Counted from the stretch's first letter, positions 6,427 to 14,187 are shown. The stretch: 17,892 nt of DNA from Bacteroidales bacterium (GCA_004558535.1 SFCP01000041.1:1-17892); one strand, 5' to 3'. The notes: a model not told the origin generated them from the sequence alone. Numbers and translations are program-made.

Positions 6427-7080
6427 TTACTCGAAATAATAGGATAAGGTCAGATATGCTCCTTGCATAAAGGATTTCTTGGAATAAAATTGGCTGAATG
6501 AAACACCATTATAAGATAGATGTCTTCGTTGACTATATATGTCAAAATTCGACATCGTATAACCAGCACTTATTCCGCAATGTCCTACGTTTACATAAAT
6601 TCCAACTCGTAAATCCATTGCACACCATTGACCTTTGCTCGTGCTTATTTTTTCAGATTTAGTTTCAGGCCAATTTGTTGTTTTATCAATATAAACGCTA
6701 TGGTACGGAATATTCATCATTAATCCTGGTTCGGCATAAATGCCTAAATATGTATCTTTAATTTTAAGCGCAGGGCTTTTCAATACTATTGAAGGACGCA
6801 GATAAATATTCCAAGGTTTCTCATCATCACTTGAAATGTGCCAATTCGAGCCGGATGCATAGCCATCAACATAGTAATTGCCCCATCTTCCAATTCCAGC
6901 CCCAACGCCTAAATACGGAAATATCATATAATGATAAGCCAAATCTACTTGCCATGCATCAGAAGATGTTAGCAATCCCGAAAGGGAAGCTCTGTGATGC
7001 GTAGAATCTTCAAATTGACGAGCATGTATAGTAGTGCATAGAGCAATGAGTACAAACATTATAGTTGCCAGTCTTTTCAT
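6427..7080 (-). CDS. Small outer-membrane beta-barrel protein, function unknown
   Basis: A 217-residue protein from ATG 7080. An upstream TTG at 7098 lies inside the -7 promoter motif and is rejected. A signal peptide (MKRLATIMFVLIALCTTIHA) is followed by alternating, aromatic-rich strands such as VDLAYHYMIFPYLGVGAGIG, DTYLGIYAEPGLMMNIPYHS and CGISAGYTMSNFDIY. It closes with AYLTLSYYFE, a strand with a near-terminal Phe as in outer-membrane barrels. No conserved partner is adjacent. Base composition and codon use are far more AT-rich than in the flanking genes, suggesting acquisition by transfer. The barrel fold is inferred from pattern. The family could be an OmpW/OmpA-barrel-like group, but I do not recognise it. 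Confidence 0.75.
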   Translation of the reverse strand: MKRLATIMFVLIALCTTIHARQFEDSTHHRASLSGLLTSSDAWQVDLAYHYMIFPYLGVGAGIGRWGNYYVDGYASGSNWHISSDDEKPWNIYLRPSIVLKSPALKIKDTYLGIYAEPGLMMNIPYHSVYIDKTTNWPETKSEKISTSKGQWCAMDLRVGIYVNVGHCGISAGYTMSNFDIYSQRRHLSYNGVSFSQFYSKKSFMQGAYLTLSYYFE

Positions 7081-7095
7081 AACGGAATTTTTCTG

Positions 7096-7103
7096 CAAAA
7101 CTA
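7096..7103 (-). promoter_or_regulatory. -7 promoter element of the beta-barrel gene
   Basis: TAGTTTTG on the minus strand fits TAnnTTTG and lies 15 bases before the ATG. I see no clear TTTG at the -33 position, so this may be a weak or regulated promoter. Confidence 0.5.
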
Positions 7104-7273
7104 CGCACTTTCCGTGACTTTGCGTGTCTTTTCGGCCACATTATTGTAACAAGGTATACATTTTTTCGTTTGCGCCACCCAAAACCACCCAATTATTCTA
7201 CGTAACTCGCTGATTATCATTGTGCGCTATCTAATGGCAGACAAAGTGATGAAGTCAGGAGAATAACCGTTTT

Positions 7274-7306
7274 GGGCTGACTCCTGCAAATGGAATCAGC
7301 CCTTTT
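7274..7306 (+). terminator. Orphan intrinsic terminator
   Basis: GGGCTGACTCC (7274-7284) pairs with GGAATCAGCCC (7292-7302) with a single mismatch and a 7-base loop, followed by TTTT. This is a good Rho-independent terminator on the plus strand. The only coding candidate before it is a short open tail ending YLMADKVMKSGE and a TAA at 7264-7266, which may be the end of a lost gene. Confidence 0.6.
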
Positions 7307-7342
7307 GTTCAAACGTTCAGGAAAGGTTGGCGGACAGTAGGA

Positions 7343-7456
7343 TTAAACGATATAGCTGTTCTTATCACATCGTCTGACACCTGTTATAATCTTCACAAGA
7401 CCGTTTCCACGTCCTGCAATAAGTTTGTCCAAGTATTTCTTGCGTTCAAATATCAG
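7343..7456 (-). pseudogene. Decayed N-terminal fragment of a DUF4143-type AAA ATPase
   Basis: On the minus strand a 37-codon stretch reads LIFERKKYLDKLIAGRGNG and then LVKIITGVRRCDKNSYIV before TAA at 7345-7343. It closely resembles the start of Bacteroidales ATP-binding proteins of the AAA_14/DUF4143 group, where the Walker A loop reads GVRRCGKS. Here the loop is spoiled (CDKNS), the frame stops directly after it, and no ATG starts the fragment. The remaining ~350 residues of such a protein are absent. I conclude it is a remnant. The family assignment rests on my recall of this conserved N-terminus. Confidence 0.6.
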
Positions 7457-7472
7457 ATTAGAGTGTAATTTT

Positions 7473-7509
7473 TGATACTGGTATCATATTTTGCACCGTA
7501 AATATGATA
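7473..7509. promoter_or_regulatory. Cluster of overlapping palindromes, operator-like
   Basis: TGATAC-TG-GTATCA (7473-7486) is a perfect 14-bp palindrome. Overlapping it, TATCATATTT (7482-7491) and AAATATGATA (7500-7509) form a perfect 10-bp inverted repeat around an 8-base loop. The shared half-site gives three related arms. It lies just upstream of the decayed ATPase fragment and between it and an open stretch on the other strand, where a divergent promoter's operator would be expected. No regulator gene remains. Confidence 0.5.
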
Positions 7510-7804
7510 GTTTTATCCAAAAAGCCGGTACAATCAATGAGGAAGCTGCGTTTATCAAGGTAGCTACAAATCCGTTTCTGAGTGTCTCTTGAACTTTTCC
7601 CGGGCCTGTCTATGTTTTGGTCAAGCAGTTTTTCCCCAGGCGTTCCGCCCGCGTGGTCTTGTCAGTGACGGCCGTGGGATGGAAGTTTCGTTCATGTATG
7701 GCCGCACGCAGCTGATTGGCCATTTTGCCGGACCGGGTTTGCCGGGGGATACCGGTAGGATCAGCTGCTCATAGCCTGACTTTGGGGAAGGCGGTCGGGG
7801 ATTG

Positions 7805-8617
7805 TCATTTCAGCTTGGCTTTCTGCGGGTTTCTCAGTCCGCTGGCGCCGGTTAGGTAGGCTTTTGCAACGCCAAAGTTCAGGTTGAGGTCCAGGCGTAC
7901 GGGCAGGTGGTTTTCGTCGTCGGTGATATAGAATTTGACCACTTCGCTCTCCTTGCCGTTTTCCGTTTCCATGAAGGAAAATACGAGGCAGCGGTAGGTT
8001 GTGGTGCTGTTTTCTACTCTGAACTTCTTCTTTCCGCGATAGACGATGCTTTGCCATTCGCAGCGCTTGCCGTCGGCCATCAGAAACTTGATGCGGTGTC
8101 CCACCTTGAATCCCGAGGGATCGAACGAGCGGGCGCGCAGCAGCATGCTGATCATGTCGTAGGCGCAGTAGGCGCTGGTAAATTCGTTGTTGCGGGCCGG
8201 CTGGTTGTCGCGCCGGTAGCGCATTTTGACGTGACAGTCGCCCGAGGGATAGCTGTACCATACCTCTTCCTTGCGATAGGTCTTGCCTTCCAGTGCCCCT
8301 TTCATGTAGTATTGTGGCGTCAGGTCCATGCCGGTGTAGGCAAGGAGCGTGTCGCGCATCTTGAAGATTTTGTCGGCGCGTTGCGAACCGCGGGTGATGA
8401 GGTAGGTCTTGTAGGCAGGTCGTCCGTTGTAGGTGGTGCGTGTGATATTCATCGAGGCGGTGCCGGCCTTTATCCAGACGAATTTCCAGTTGAAGTAGAG
8501 GTCGTAGATCAGCGTCTCACCGCTCTTGAACGCGGTGTTGCGCGAGGAGCACTGTGCCCAAGCTCCGGCGGTGCCGAGGCCGATGGCAATGAGTAGTAGG
8601 GCGAGAATTTTTTTCAT
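7805..8617 (-). CDS. DUF3108 domain-containing exported protein
   Basis: A 270-residue protein with a signal peptide (MKKILALLLIAIGLGTAGAWA, cleavage before Q22), so periplasmic or outer-membrane facing. The mature part opens with AFKSGETLIYDLYFNWKFVWIKAGTA, the characteristic start of DUF3108, and continues through beta-rich stretches such as VWYSYPSGDCHVKMRYRRD and VVKFYITDDENHLPVRLDLN. The family is widespread in Bacteroidota and has no established function. The gene starts 31 bases after the large lipoprotein gene on the same strand, so the two are probably one transcript. Domain identity is good; the role is unknown. Confidence 0.85.
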   Translation of the reverse strand: MKKILALLLIAIGLGTAGAWAQCSSRNTAFKSGETLIYDLYFNWKFVWIKAGTASMNITRTTYNGRPAYKTYLITRGSQRADKIFKMRDTLLAYTGMDLTPQYYMKGALEGKTYRKEEVWYSYPSGDCHVKMRYRRDNQPARNNEFTSAYCAYDMISMLLRARSFDPSGFKVGHRIKFLMADGKRCEWQSIVYRGKKKFRVENSTTTYRCLVFSFMETENGKESEVVKFYITDDENHLPVRLDLNLNFGVAKAYLTGASGLRNPQKAKLK

Positions 8618-8648
8618 GGCAGTATTGTTTTTTCGCAGGCAGTGTATG

Positions 8649-10568
8649 TCAGCGCTTCATTCGTTCGCGCTCGGCATTTCTGCTGCGGGCGGTTTTCTTT
8701 TTGTCGGCTTTTTGTTTCATCAGTTCGGCGGGTTTTTGCTTTGTCAGCGGCATTTCGTCCGTGCGCCAGGTCTGTTCGATGTCCCAGTTGGCCCGCACTT
8801 CGATGGGAGCGGGGAAGTAGTAGACCTGTTCGGGTTGCAGTCCGTCGGCATAGCATCCTGTGTCCCACTGTCCGTTGCCGTTGGGGTCGCGGAAGAGTCG
8901 CAGGTAGTAAGTGCCCGGTTTCAGGTAGAAGAAGTCCGCGCGGCCGTTCTTCACGGTGAGCTGTCGCAGGGCCTTTCCGTCCTTTTGCAGCAGCTGTACC
9001 ACGGCCGCGGAGTCGATGTCGGGCAGCAGGAGGAAGAGCGAGCCCAGTTCCTCGGTGCGTGGCACGGAGAAGTCGAATTTCAGCGGCAGCGAGGTTTTGC
9101 CCGACAGGCCGGTAGCAGCGGCCGAGTCCACCAGCAGTTGGTAGCGGCAGCCCGGGCGCCATTCTCCCTGCAGGGTAAAGTTGAGCAGGTCGCCGGGGCG
9201 TGGTCGCAGTCGGCCCGGGATGGGGTGCAGGAGGCTGTCCTGTTGCAGGAACAGGTGGAATGCCGCCGTGTCCAGGCGTACCAGGGGCTCCTCAAAGCCC
9301 AGGGTGAGATTTTGGTCGGGTGTCAGTCGCGAGGGGGCCGGTCCTGTGATTTTCAGGGGCTCCACCGGTGGTGTCTCGTCGGAGTAATCGCCGCGTCGGT
9401 GTCGCTTTTCGCGTTTCTTTTCCCATTTTGCCAGTGCGTCCTCTTGGTCTTTGAGTCGTTTGGCCAGTGTGTGTCGCGGGATGAGTTCGAGGGTGTCGGT
9501 GCGGAGTACGTGTTGCGCGATGGAGTCATCGAAGCATTCGTAGGTATAGGTCATCCGCAGCGTGTCGGGTTCGGGGAAGCGGTCCAGGGAGCGCAGCCAG
9601 TAGGTGATGGTGTCGCCCCGTTCGCTGCGCTGCTCCAGAAAGGCGTCTGTGGCGTCGAAGTTGAGGCCGCGCACCTCGGGCACGTGGCCCGACGGCGAGG
9701 GGGCGGTGAAGTAGGCGCGCCACCATTCGGGCACGTCGCGCTGCGTCTTGAGCAGGTAGCGGTCGGTCCGTGTCTCGGTAAATGCCAGCAGCACCACGTC
9801 GTCGGGCAGGTAGTGCGTGAAGGGTACGGCGCAGATGGTGTCATAGTGCACGGTGTCGGTCCACAGGGTGTCGAAGCGCAGGTCGGGAAAGGACGAGGGC
9901 GTGATGGTGCGCGAGGTAAAGGCCATGCGCTCGCCCGGCGACAGGCGGAAGTCGCCGTCCATGTCGTTGAGGGCGTAGATGCGGTAGTTGCCCGGGGCCA
10001 CGCCCTTGATACAGAAGTGTCCGGCGGCATCCGTGCGGGCCACGCGGTCGAAGGCGCGGCGCAGCAGGGCTGTGTCGGTGGTGTCGCGATGCAGTCCGAC
10101 CAGGATGCCCTTGACCGGTTCCAGGTCTTCGGCCGCCAGCACGTGGCCCGATACCTCCATCGTGTCGAGCTGTTCGCCCGTTGCGAAGTAGTAGGTGAAA
10201 TTGCCCAGGGGATTGCCCTCGGTGGCATCGGTGATGGCGTCAGAGAAGTCGATGGTATAGGTCGTGTTGGGCTGCAGGGTGTCGAGCAGCGCGACGGAGA
10301 TTCGTTTTCCCTGGGTCTTGATTTCCGGCATCTCGATTTGGGGTGGCGACACGATGATTTTCTCCGAGGCGTTCTCTATCTTGATATATTCGTCGAAGCT
10401 GATGGTCACCTTTTTCGCCTTGGCTTGGGTGGTGCCGATGGCGGGCGTCATGGCCAGGATGCGGGGCGGCGTCTCGTCGTAGGGACCGCCGTCAGGCCCG
10501 CTGCCGGGATTGGCGCAGGACAGGCACAGGGCAATGATGAGGATAAGGACGGTAAGAATGCGGGACAC
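8649..10568 (-). CDS. Large lipoprotein with Big_5-type Ig-like domain
   Basis: A 639-residue protein. The leader MSRILTVLILIIALCLSC ends at Cys18, a probable lipidation site. A Big_5-type Ig-like domain follows (about 31-132: DETPPRILAMTPAIG, KVTISFDEYI, NTTYTIDFSDAITD, FTYYFATG). Next is a carboxypeptidase-regulatory-like fold near 137-215 (VSGHVLAAEDL, GHFCIKGVAPGNYRIYALND). A long middle region has a highly charged helix at 366-394. A second prealbumin-like stretch (FFYLKPGTYYLRLFRDPNGN, 546-565) precedes a Lys/Arg-rich tail. This plan is common in Bacteroidota lipoproteins annotated as Ig-like domain proteins; the function is not known. It lies upstream of the DUF3108 gene and downstream of the GH3-type gene, separated from the latter by a repeat array. 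Confidence 0.85.
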   Translation of the reverse strand: MSRILTVLILIIALCLSCANPGSGPDGGPYDETPPRILAMTPAIGTTQAKAKKVTISFDEYIKIENASEKIIVSPPQIEMPEIKTQGKRISVALLDTLQPNTTYTIDFSDAITDATEGNPLGNFTYYFATGEQLDTMEVSGHVLAAEDLEPVKGILVGLHRDTTDTALLRRAFDRVARTDAAGHFCIKGVAPGNYRIYALNDMDGDFRLSPGERMAFTSRTITPSSFPDLRFDTLWTDTVHYDTICAVPFTHYLPDDVVLLAFTETRTDRYLLKTQRDVPEWWRAYFTAPSPSGHVPEVRGLNFDATDAFLEQRSERGDTITYWLRSLDRFPEPDTLRMTYTYECFDDSIAQHVLRTDTLELIPRHTLAKRLKDQEDALAKWEKKREKRHRRGDYSDETPPVEPLKITGPAPSRLTPDQNLTLGFEEPLVRLDTAAFHLFLQQDSLLHPIPGRLRPRPGDLLNFTLQGEWRPGCRYQLLVDSAAATGLSGKTSLPLKFDFSVPRTEELGSLFLLLPDIDSAAVVQLLQKDGKALRQLTVKNGRADFFYLKPGTYYLRLFRDPNGNGQWDTGCYADGLQPEQVYYFPAPIEVRANWDIEQTWRTDEMPLTKQKPAELMKQKADKKKTARSRNAERERMKR

Positions 10569-10577
10569 GGTTTTTGG

Positions 10578-10779
10578 GAATTAGGAATCTTCTTTTAATT
10601 AGGAATTAGGAATTAGGAATTAGGAATTAGGAATTAGGCGAGCGCCTGCCCCTGTTGGGAAATCATCTGCACTTGTTGGCAATCAGGAAAGGGGGCATTA
10701 GGAGTTAGGCATTAGGAGTTAGGAATTACGGTGCAAGGTGTGCTGCAAATTCCTAATTCCTAATTTCTAATTCCTAATT
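10578..10779. repeat. AATTAGG 7-bp repeat arrays in inverted orientation
   Basis: Six exact AATTAGG units run from 10597 to 10638, with a stray GAATTAGGA at 10578-10586. Degenerate units (CATTAGGAGTTAGG) lie at 10696-10726. Four inverted units (CCTAATT three times, TCTAATT once) lie at 10752-10779. The two outer arrays can pair into a long A/T-rich hairpin across the whole gap between two co-oriented genes. No gene is present in 10569-10777. The right-hand array overlaps the stop codon of the GH3-type gene. Confidence 0.9.
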
Positions 10780-12283
10780 ATCTAAGTGCGAGCACCTGGT
10801 CGATGATGTCGCGGTTGTTGGCCAGGCGCGGCACTTTGTGCTGTCCGCCCAGTTTTCCGCGGCTTTTCAGCCAGTCGTTGAAGAGGCCGCGGCGCGCCGG
10901 GATGACTTCCAGCGGCTGCAGGGTCAGGTCCTTGTAGCGCTTGGCCTCGTAGTCCGAGTTGATTTCCTGCAGCGCCTGGTCGAGTTCGCGGGCAAAGGCT
11001 GCGATGTCGGCCGGTTCCTTTTCAAATTCTATGACCCACTGGTGGCGGCATCGGCCGTGGTCGTCCATGAAAACGGGAGCGGCTGTGTATTCGCTCACCA
11101 CGGCGCCGGTCAGCGAGCAGGCGCGTTGCAGTCCCTGCTCGGCATTGTCCACTATCAGCTCTTCGCCGAAGGCGTTGATGAAGCTCTTGGTGCGTCCGCT
11201 GATGATGAATTTATAGGGACGGACGGAGGTGAAGCGCACGGTGTCGCCAATCTGATAGCGCCACAGGCCGCACGAGGTGGAGATGACGATGGCATAGTTT
11301 CGTCCGGCCTCGACGGCCCACAGGGGGAGCACCGTGGGGTCGGCCTTGCCCACCTCCTCGAGCGGGATGAACTCGTAGAACACGCCATAGTCCAGCATGA
11401 GCAGCATGGCGGGGTCGGCGGGGTCGTTCTGCAGGCCAAAGAAGCCCTCCGAGGCGTTGTAGGTCTCCATGTAGCGCATCCGCGGCGAGCGGATCAGCCG
11501 GTGGTACTGCTCACGGTAGGGGGTAAAGGCCACGCCGCCGTGGAAGAAGACTTCGAGGTTGGGCCAGACTTCGTCCAGATAGCTCTTGCCCGAAATTTCC
11601 AGCACGCGGTTGATGACGGCCATCATCCACGAGGGCACGCCGCTCAGGTTGGTCACGTTTTGGCGGAGGGCAATTTCGGCGATGCGGTCGCGCTTTTCCT
11701 CGAAGTCGGCGAGCAGGGCAATCTGCTTGGGCGGTGTGCGCACCAGGTTGACCAGCGGATTGATGTTCTCGATGAGGATGGCCGACAGGTCGCCCACGAG
11801 CGAGTGTGGCAGGTTGTAGTTGGGCGCATGGCTGCCGCCCAGTATCAGGGCGCGGCCGTCAAAGAGGCGGCTGTCGGGGTAGTTGCGCAGGTAGAGGGCC
11901 ACTGCGTCGGTGCCGCCGGCATAATGGGTGTCGCGCAGTCCGTCGGCGCTGACCGGTATGAACTTGCTCTTGTCGTTGGTCGTGCCGGATGATTTGGCGT
12001 ACCAGCGCACCCGTCCGGGCCAGAGTACGTCGCGCTCGCCGTGGCGCATGCGGTCGATGTCGGCTTTCAGCTCTTCGTACGTATTGAGGGGTACCCGGGC
12101 GGCAAAGGCTTCGTAGTCGCTGAGGGCGGCATAGTCGAAGCGCTGTCCCCACTCGGTGCGGGCGGCCCGCCGGAGCAGGCGTGCCAGCACGCGGCGCTGG
12201 ATTTGCTCAGCGTCGGTGGCAAAGCGGTCTATGGCTTTCGGACGTCCGCGAAAGGCGGGACGCAGCAGGGTGGTCAGGCGCAT
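10778..12283 (-). CDS. GH3 auxin-responsive promoter family acyl-adenylating enzyme
   Basis: A 501-residue cytoplasmic protein of the GH3 branch of the adenylate-forming enzymes. ATP/AMP-binding motifs are intact: WYAKSSGTTNDKSKFIP (94-110), YNASEGFFG (275-283) and WRYQIGDTVRF (341-351). A C-terminal domain follows with GRTKSFINAFGEEL. Plant GH3 enzymes join amino acids to acyl hormones such as auxin or jasmonate. Bacterial members presumably activate a carboxylic acid as its adenylate and pass it to an amine or thiol, but the natural substrates are not settled. Length is normal for bacterial members. The ATG at 12283 opens with MRLTTLLRPAFRGRPKAIDR. A promoter lies about 110 bases upstream in a 21-bp repeat array. 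Despite the name this is unrelated to glycoside hydrolase family 3. Confidence 0.9.
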   Translation of the reverse strand: MRLTTLLRPAFRGRPKAIDRFATDAEQIQRRVLARLLRRAARTEWGQRFDYAALSDYEAFAARVPLNTYEELKADIDRMRHGERDVLWPGRVRWYAKSSGTTNDKSKFIPVSADGLRDTHYAGGTDAVALYLRNYPDSRLFDGRALILGGSHAPNYNLPHSLVGDLSAILIENINPLVNLVRTPPKQIALLADFEEKRDRIAEIALRQNVTNLSGVPSWMMAVINRVLEISGKSYLDEVWPNLEVFFHGGVAFTPYREQYHRLIRSPRMRYMETYNASEGFFGLQNDPADPAMLLMLDYGVFYEFIPLEEVGKADPTVLPLWAVEAGRNYAIVISTSCGLWRYQIGDTVRFTSVRPYKFIISGRTKSFINAFGEELIVDNAEQGLQRACSLTGAVVSEYTAAPVFMDDHGRCRHQWVIEFEKEPADIAAFARELDQALQEINSDYEAKRYKDLTLQPLEVIPARRGLFNDWLKSRGKLGGQHKVPRLANNRDIIDQVLALR

Positions 12284-12380
12284 GGATAAGGGGTTTTTTC
12301 GGGGTTGAGAGGGGGTGAAATGCAGGCAGTGGCCGGCAGCGGTCGGCAGACCTTTGGCCGATGGCCACTACTTCCTGAAA

Positions 12381-12486
12381 ACTACAAGGCACTTGGTGCA
12401 AAACTAAGTAGTACTTAGAAAAAACTACAAAGTACTTAGAAAAAATTACAAAGCACTTAGTTTTTTCTACAAAGCACTTAGTTGGA
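12381..12486. repeat. Five tandem 21-bp repeats between nadB and the GH3-type gene
   Basis: Units begin at 12381, 12403, 12424, 12445 and 12466. The best-kept ones read ACTACAAAGTACTTAGAAAAA and ATTACAAAGCACTTAGTTTTT. The first two are degenerate and joined by one extra base. Because 21 is a multiple of three, the minus strand reads as a seven-residue periodic peptide (TKCFVEKTKCFVIFSKYFVV). That frame merely continues a shadow frame of nadB, so I treat it as non-coding. Similar KCFV-like pseudo-peptides appear, to my recollection, in other Bacteroidales annotations, which would make this a family of dispersed repeats. Confidence 0.85.
12399..12431 (-). promoter_or_regulatory. Promoter of the GH3-type gene, embedded in the 21-bp repeats
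   Basis: On the minus strand TAGTTTTG (12406-12399) fits the -7 consensus and TTTG (12431-12428) fits the -33 element, with a 21-base spacer. The -33 element is supplied by the conserved CAAAG of repeat unit three and the -7 by the junction of degenerate units one and two. The leader to the ATG would be about 110 bases. Confidence 0.6.
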
Positions 12487-12529
12487 AGCCGGCAGATGGG
12501 GGTCGCGCCGGCTTTGCGCGTGCCTTTGG

Positions 12530-14119
12530 TCAGTTTTGGTCGTAGGCGTGCTTGGGATAGTCGATGGTGTAGTGGAGTCCGCGGCTCTCCTTGCGCTCCA
12601 GGGCTTGGCGTGTGATGAGGTAGCCCACGTTGATCATGTTGCGCAGTTCGCAGATGTCGGGAGTGGCTTTCACGCGCTTGAAGAGTTCTTCGGTTTCCTC
12701 GTAGAGCAGGTCCAGTCGCGTCCAGGCACGCTTCAGTCGCAGGTTGCTGCGCACGATGCCGACGTAGTTGGACATGATTTGTCCCACCTCCTTGACGTCC
12801 TGCGCGATGAGCACCTTTTCCTCGTTGGTCATCGTGCCCTCGTCGTTCCATTCGGGCACCTGTTCGTTGAAGGTGTACTCCTCGAGGTGGCTCAGGCTGT
12901 GCTTGGCGGCGGCTTCGGCGTAGACCACGGCTTCTATCAGCGAGTTGGACGCCAGTCGGTTGCCGCCGTGCAGTCCGGTGCAGGCGCACTCGCCCACGGC
13001 ATAGAGGCGCTTGATGCTGGAGCAGGCGTCGAGGTCCACCTTGATGCCGCCGCACAGGTAGTGGGCGCACGGTGCCACGGGGATGTACTGTCGGGTGATG
13101 TCGATACCGATGGAGAGGCACTTCGCATAGATGTTGGGGAAGTGGTGGCGGGTCTCTTCGGCGGGTTTGTGGGTGACGTCGAGGCACACATGGTCGAGTC
13201 CGTGGATTTTCATTTCCTTGTCGATGGCCCGGGCTACGATGTCGCGCGGAGCGAGCGAGAGGCGGCGGTCATACTTCTGCATGAACTCCTCGCCGTTGGG
13301 CAGTCGGAGGATGCCGCCGTAGCCGCGCATGGCCTCGGTGATGAGGTAGGCGGGATGTGTCTCGCCGTGGTGGAAGAGGGCCGTGGGGTGGAATTGCACG
13401 AACTCCATGTCCTTGACCGTAGCCTTGGCGCGGTAGGCCATGGCGATGCCGTCGCCCGTGGCGATGTTGGGGTTGGTGGTGGTGGAGTAGACGGCACCGA
13501 TGCCGCCGGTGGCCAGGACGGTGACGCGCGAGAGGATGGTGTCGATTTTCCGCGTGTCGGGGTCGAGCACGTAGGCGCCGAAGCATTCTATGTCCGGTGT
13601 GCGCCGCGTCACCTCCACGCCCAGGTGGTGCTGCGTGATGATTTCCACGGCGAAGTGGTGCTCGAGCAGGGTGATGGCCGGGTGATTTTTTACTGCCTCG
13701 ATGAGTCCGCGCTGTATCTCGAAGCCGGTGTCGTCGGCATGGTGCAGGATGCGAAATTCCGAGTGGCCGCCCTCGCGGTGCAGGTCGAACTCGCCATCCT
13801 CCTTGCGGTCGAAGTTCACGCCCCATTCCACCAGTCGTCTGATACCCTCGGGCGCGCCCTTCACCACCTGCTCCACGGCCCGGCGGTCGCTGATGTAGTC
13901 GCCCGCAATCAGGGTGTCGGTGATATGTTTCTGGAAGTTGTCTACCTTGAGGTTGGTCACCGAGGCCACGCCGCCTTGCGCCTTGGCCGTGTTGGCTTCC
14001 TCGATATTGGTCTTGCACACCAAGGCCACACGCCCTTTGCCGGATTCGGCCACACGCAGGGCATAACTCATTCCGGCCACGCCGGAACCGATGACTAAGA
14101 AGTCGAATTTGCGTATCAT
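12530..14119 (-). CDS. nadB: L-aspartate oxidase NadB
   Basis: A 529-residue flavoprotein that oxidises L-aspartate to iminoaspartate, the first step of de novo NAD synthesis, feeding NadA. The FAD-binding GSGVAGMS (11-18) is at the N-terminus. The NTAKAQGGVA block, VQFHPTALFHHGETHPAYLI, TEAMRGYGGILRLPNGEEFM, SLAPRDIVARAIDKEM, APCAHYLCGGIKVD and GLHGGNRLASNSLIEAVVY line up with Escherichia coli NadB as I remember it. The HPTAL, TEA.RG, HY.CGG and R.ASNS motifs separate it from fumarate reductase flavoproteins in context. Length is usual. nadA and nadC are not in the window. It has its own promoter 29 bases upstream and is followed by the 21-bp repeats. Confidence 0.96.
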   Translation of the reverse strand: MIRKFDFLVIGSGVAGMSYALRVAESGKGRVALVCKTNIEEANTAKAQGGVASVTNLKVDNFQKHITDTLIAGDYISDRRAVEQVVKGAPEGIRRLVEWGVNFDRKEDGEFDLHREGGHSEFRILHHADDTGFEIQRGLIEAVKNHPAITLLEHHFAVEIITQHHLGVEVTRRTPDIECFGAYVLDPDTRKIDTILSRVTVLATGGIGAVYSTTTNPNIATGDGIAMAYRAKATVKDMEFVQFHPTALFHHGETHPAYLITEAMRGYGGILRLPNGEEFMQKYDRRLSLAPRDIVARAIDKEMKIHGLDHVCLDVTHKPAEETRHHFPNIYAKCLSIGIDITRQYIPVAPCAHYLCGGIKVDLDACSSIKRLYAVGECACTGLHGGNRLASNSLIEAVVYAEAAAKHSLSHLEEYTFNEQVPEWNDEGTMTNEEKVLIAQDVKEVGQIMSNYVGIVRSNLRLKRAWTRLDLLYEETEELFKRVKATPDICELRNMINVGYLITRQALERKESRGLHYTIDYPKHAYDQN

Positions 14120-14147
14120 AATGGGAAAAACTTTCCGTCAGCGAGTG

Positions 14148-14155
14148 CAAAACTA
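14148..14155 (-). promoter_or_regulatory. -7 promoter element of nadB
   Basis: TAGTTTTG on the minus strand matches TAnnTTTG, 28 bases before the start codon. The expected -33 position holds only TTTC-like sequence, so recognition may be weak or assisted. Confidence 0.55.
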
Positions 14156-14187
14156 CGAAAAAAATCAAGGCTATGAAAAATTATAGG

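Larger units (their letters stand above)
7081..7804. other. Long intergenic region with remnants and no intact gene
   Basis: This stretch of about 720 bases contains the beta-barrel promoter, an orphan terminator, a decayed ATPase fragment and a palindrome cluster (separate entries). One further open stretch on the plus strand (TTG 7491 to TGA 7590-7592, ending TNPFLSVS) looks like a torn reading frame, but I cannot assign it. From about 7593 to 7804 the composition returns to GC-rich and I see no gene or motif. Confidence 0.6.

Noticed and set aside
7118..7127. GTGACTTTGC, close to the CTnDOT-type attachment consensus GTANNTTTGC
   Set aside because: It deviates at one conserved base, the consensus overlaps that of promoters, and no integrase or flanking duplication is seen.
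7589..7774. A 61-codon plus-strand open frame
   Set aside because: It starts with TTG, has no recognisable sequence and ends in unstructured intergenic DNA.
8526..10598. A 690-codon plus-strand open frame
   Set aside because: It is antisense to the large lipoprotein, whose leader and domains are convincing. High GC creates long antisense frames.
12207..13187. A minus-strand frame encoding a KCFV heptad peptide over the 21-bp repeats
   Set aside because: The frame begins inside nadB as an Arg/Pro-rich shadow and crosses the repeats into the GH3-type gene. No start or family supports it.
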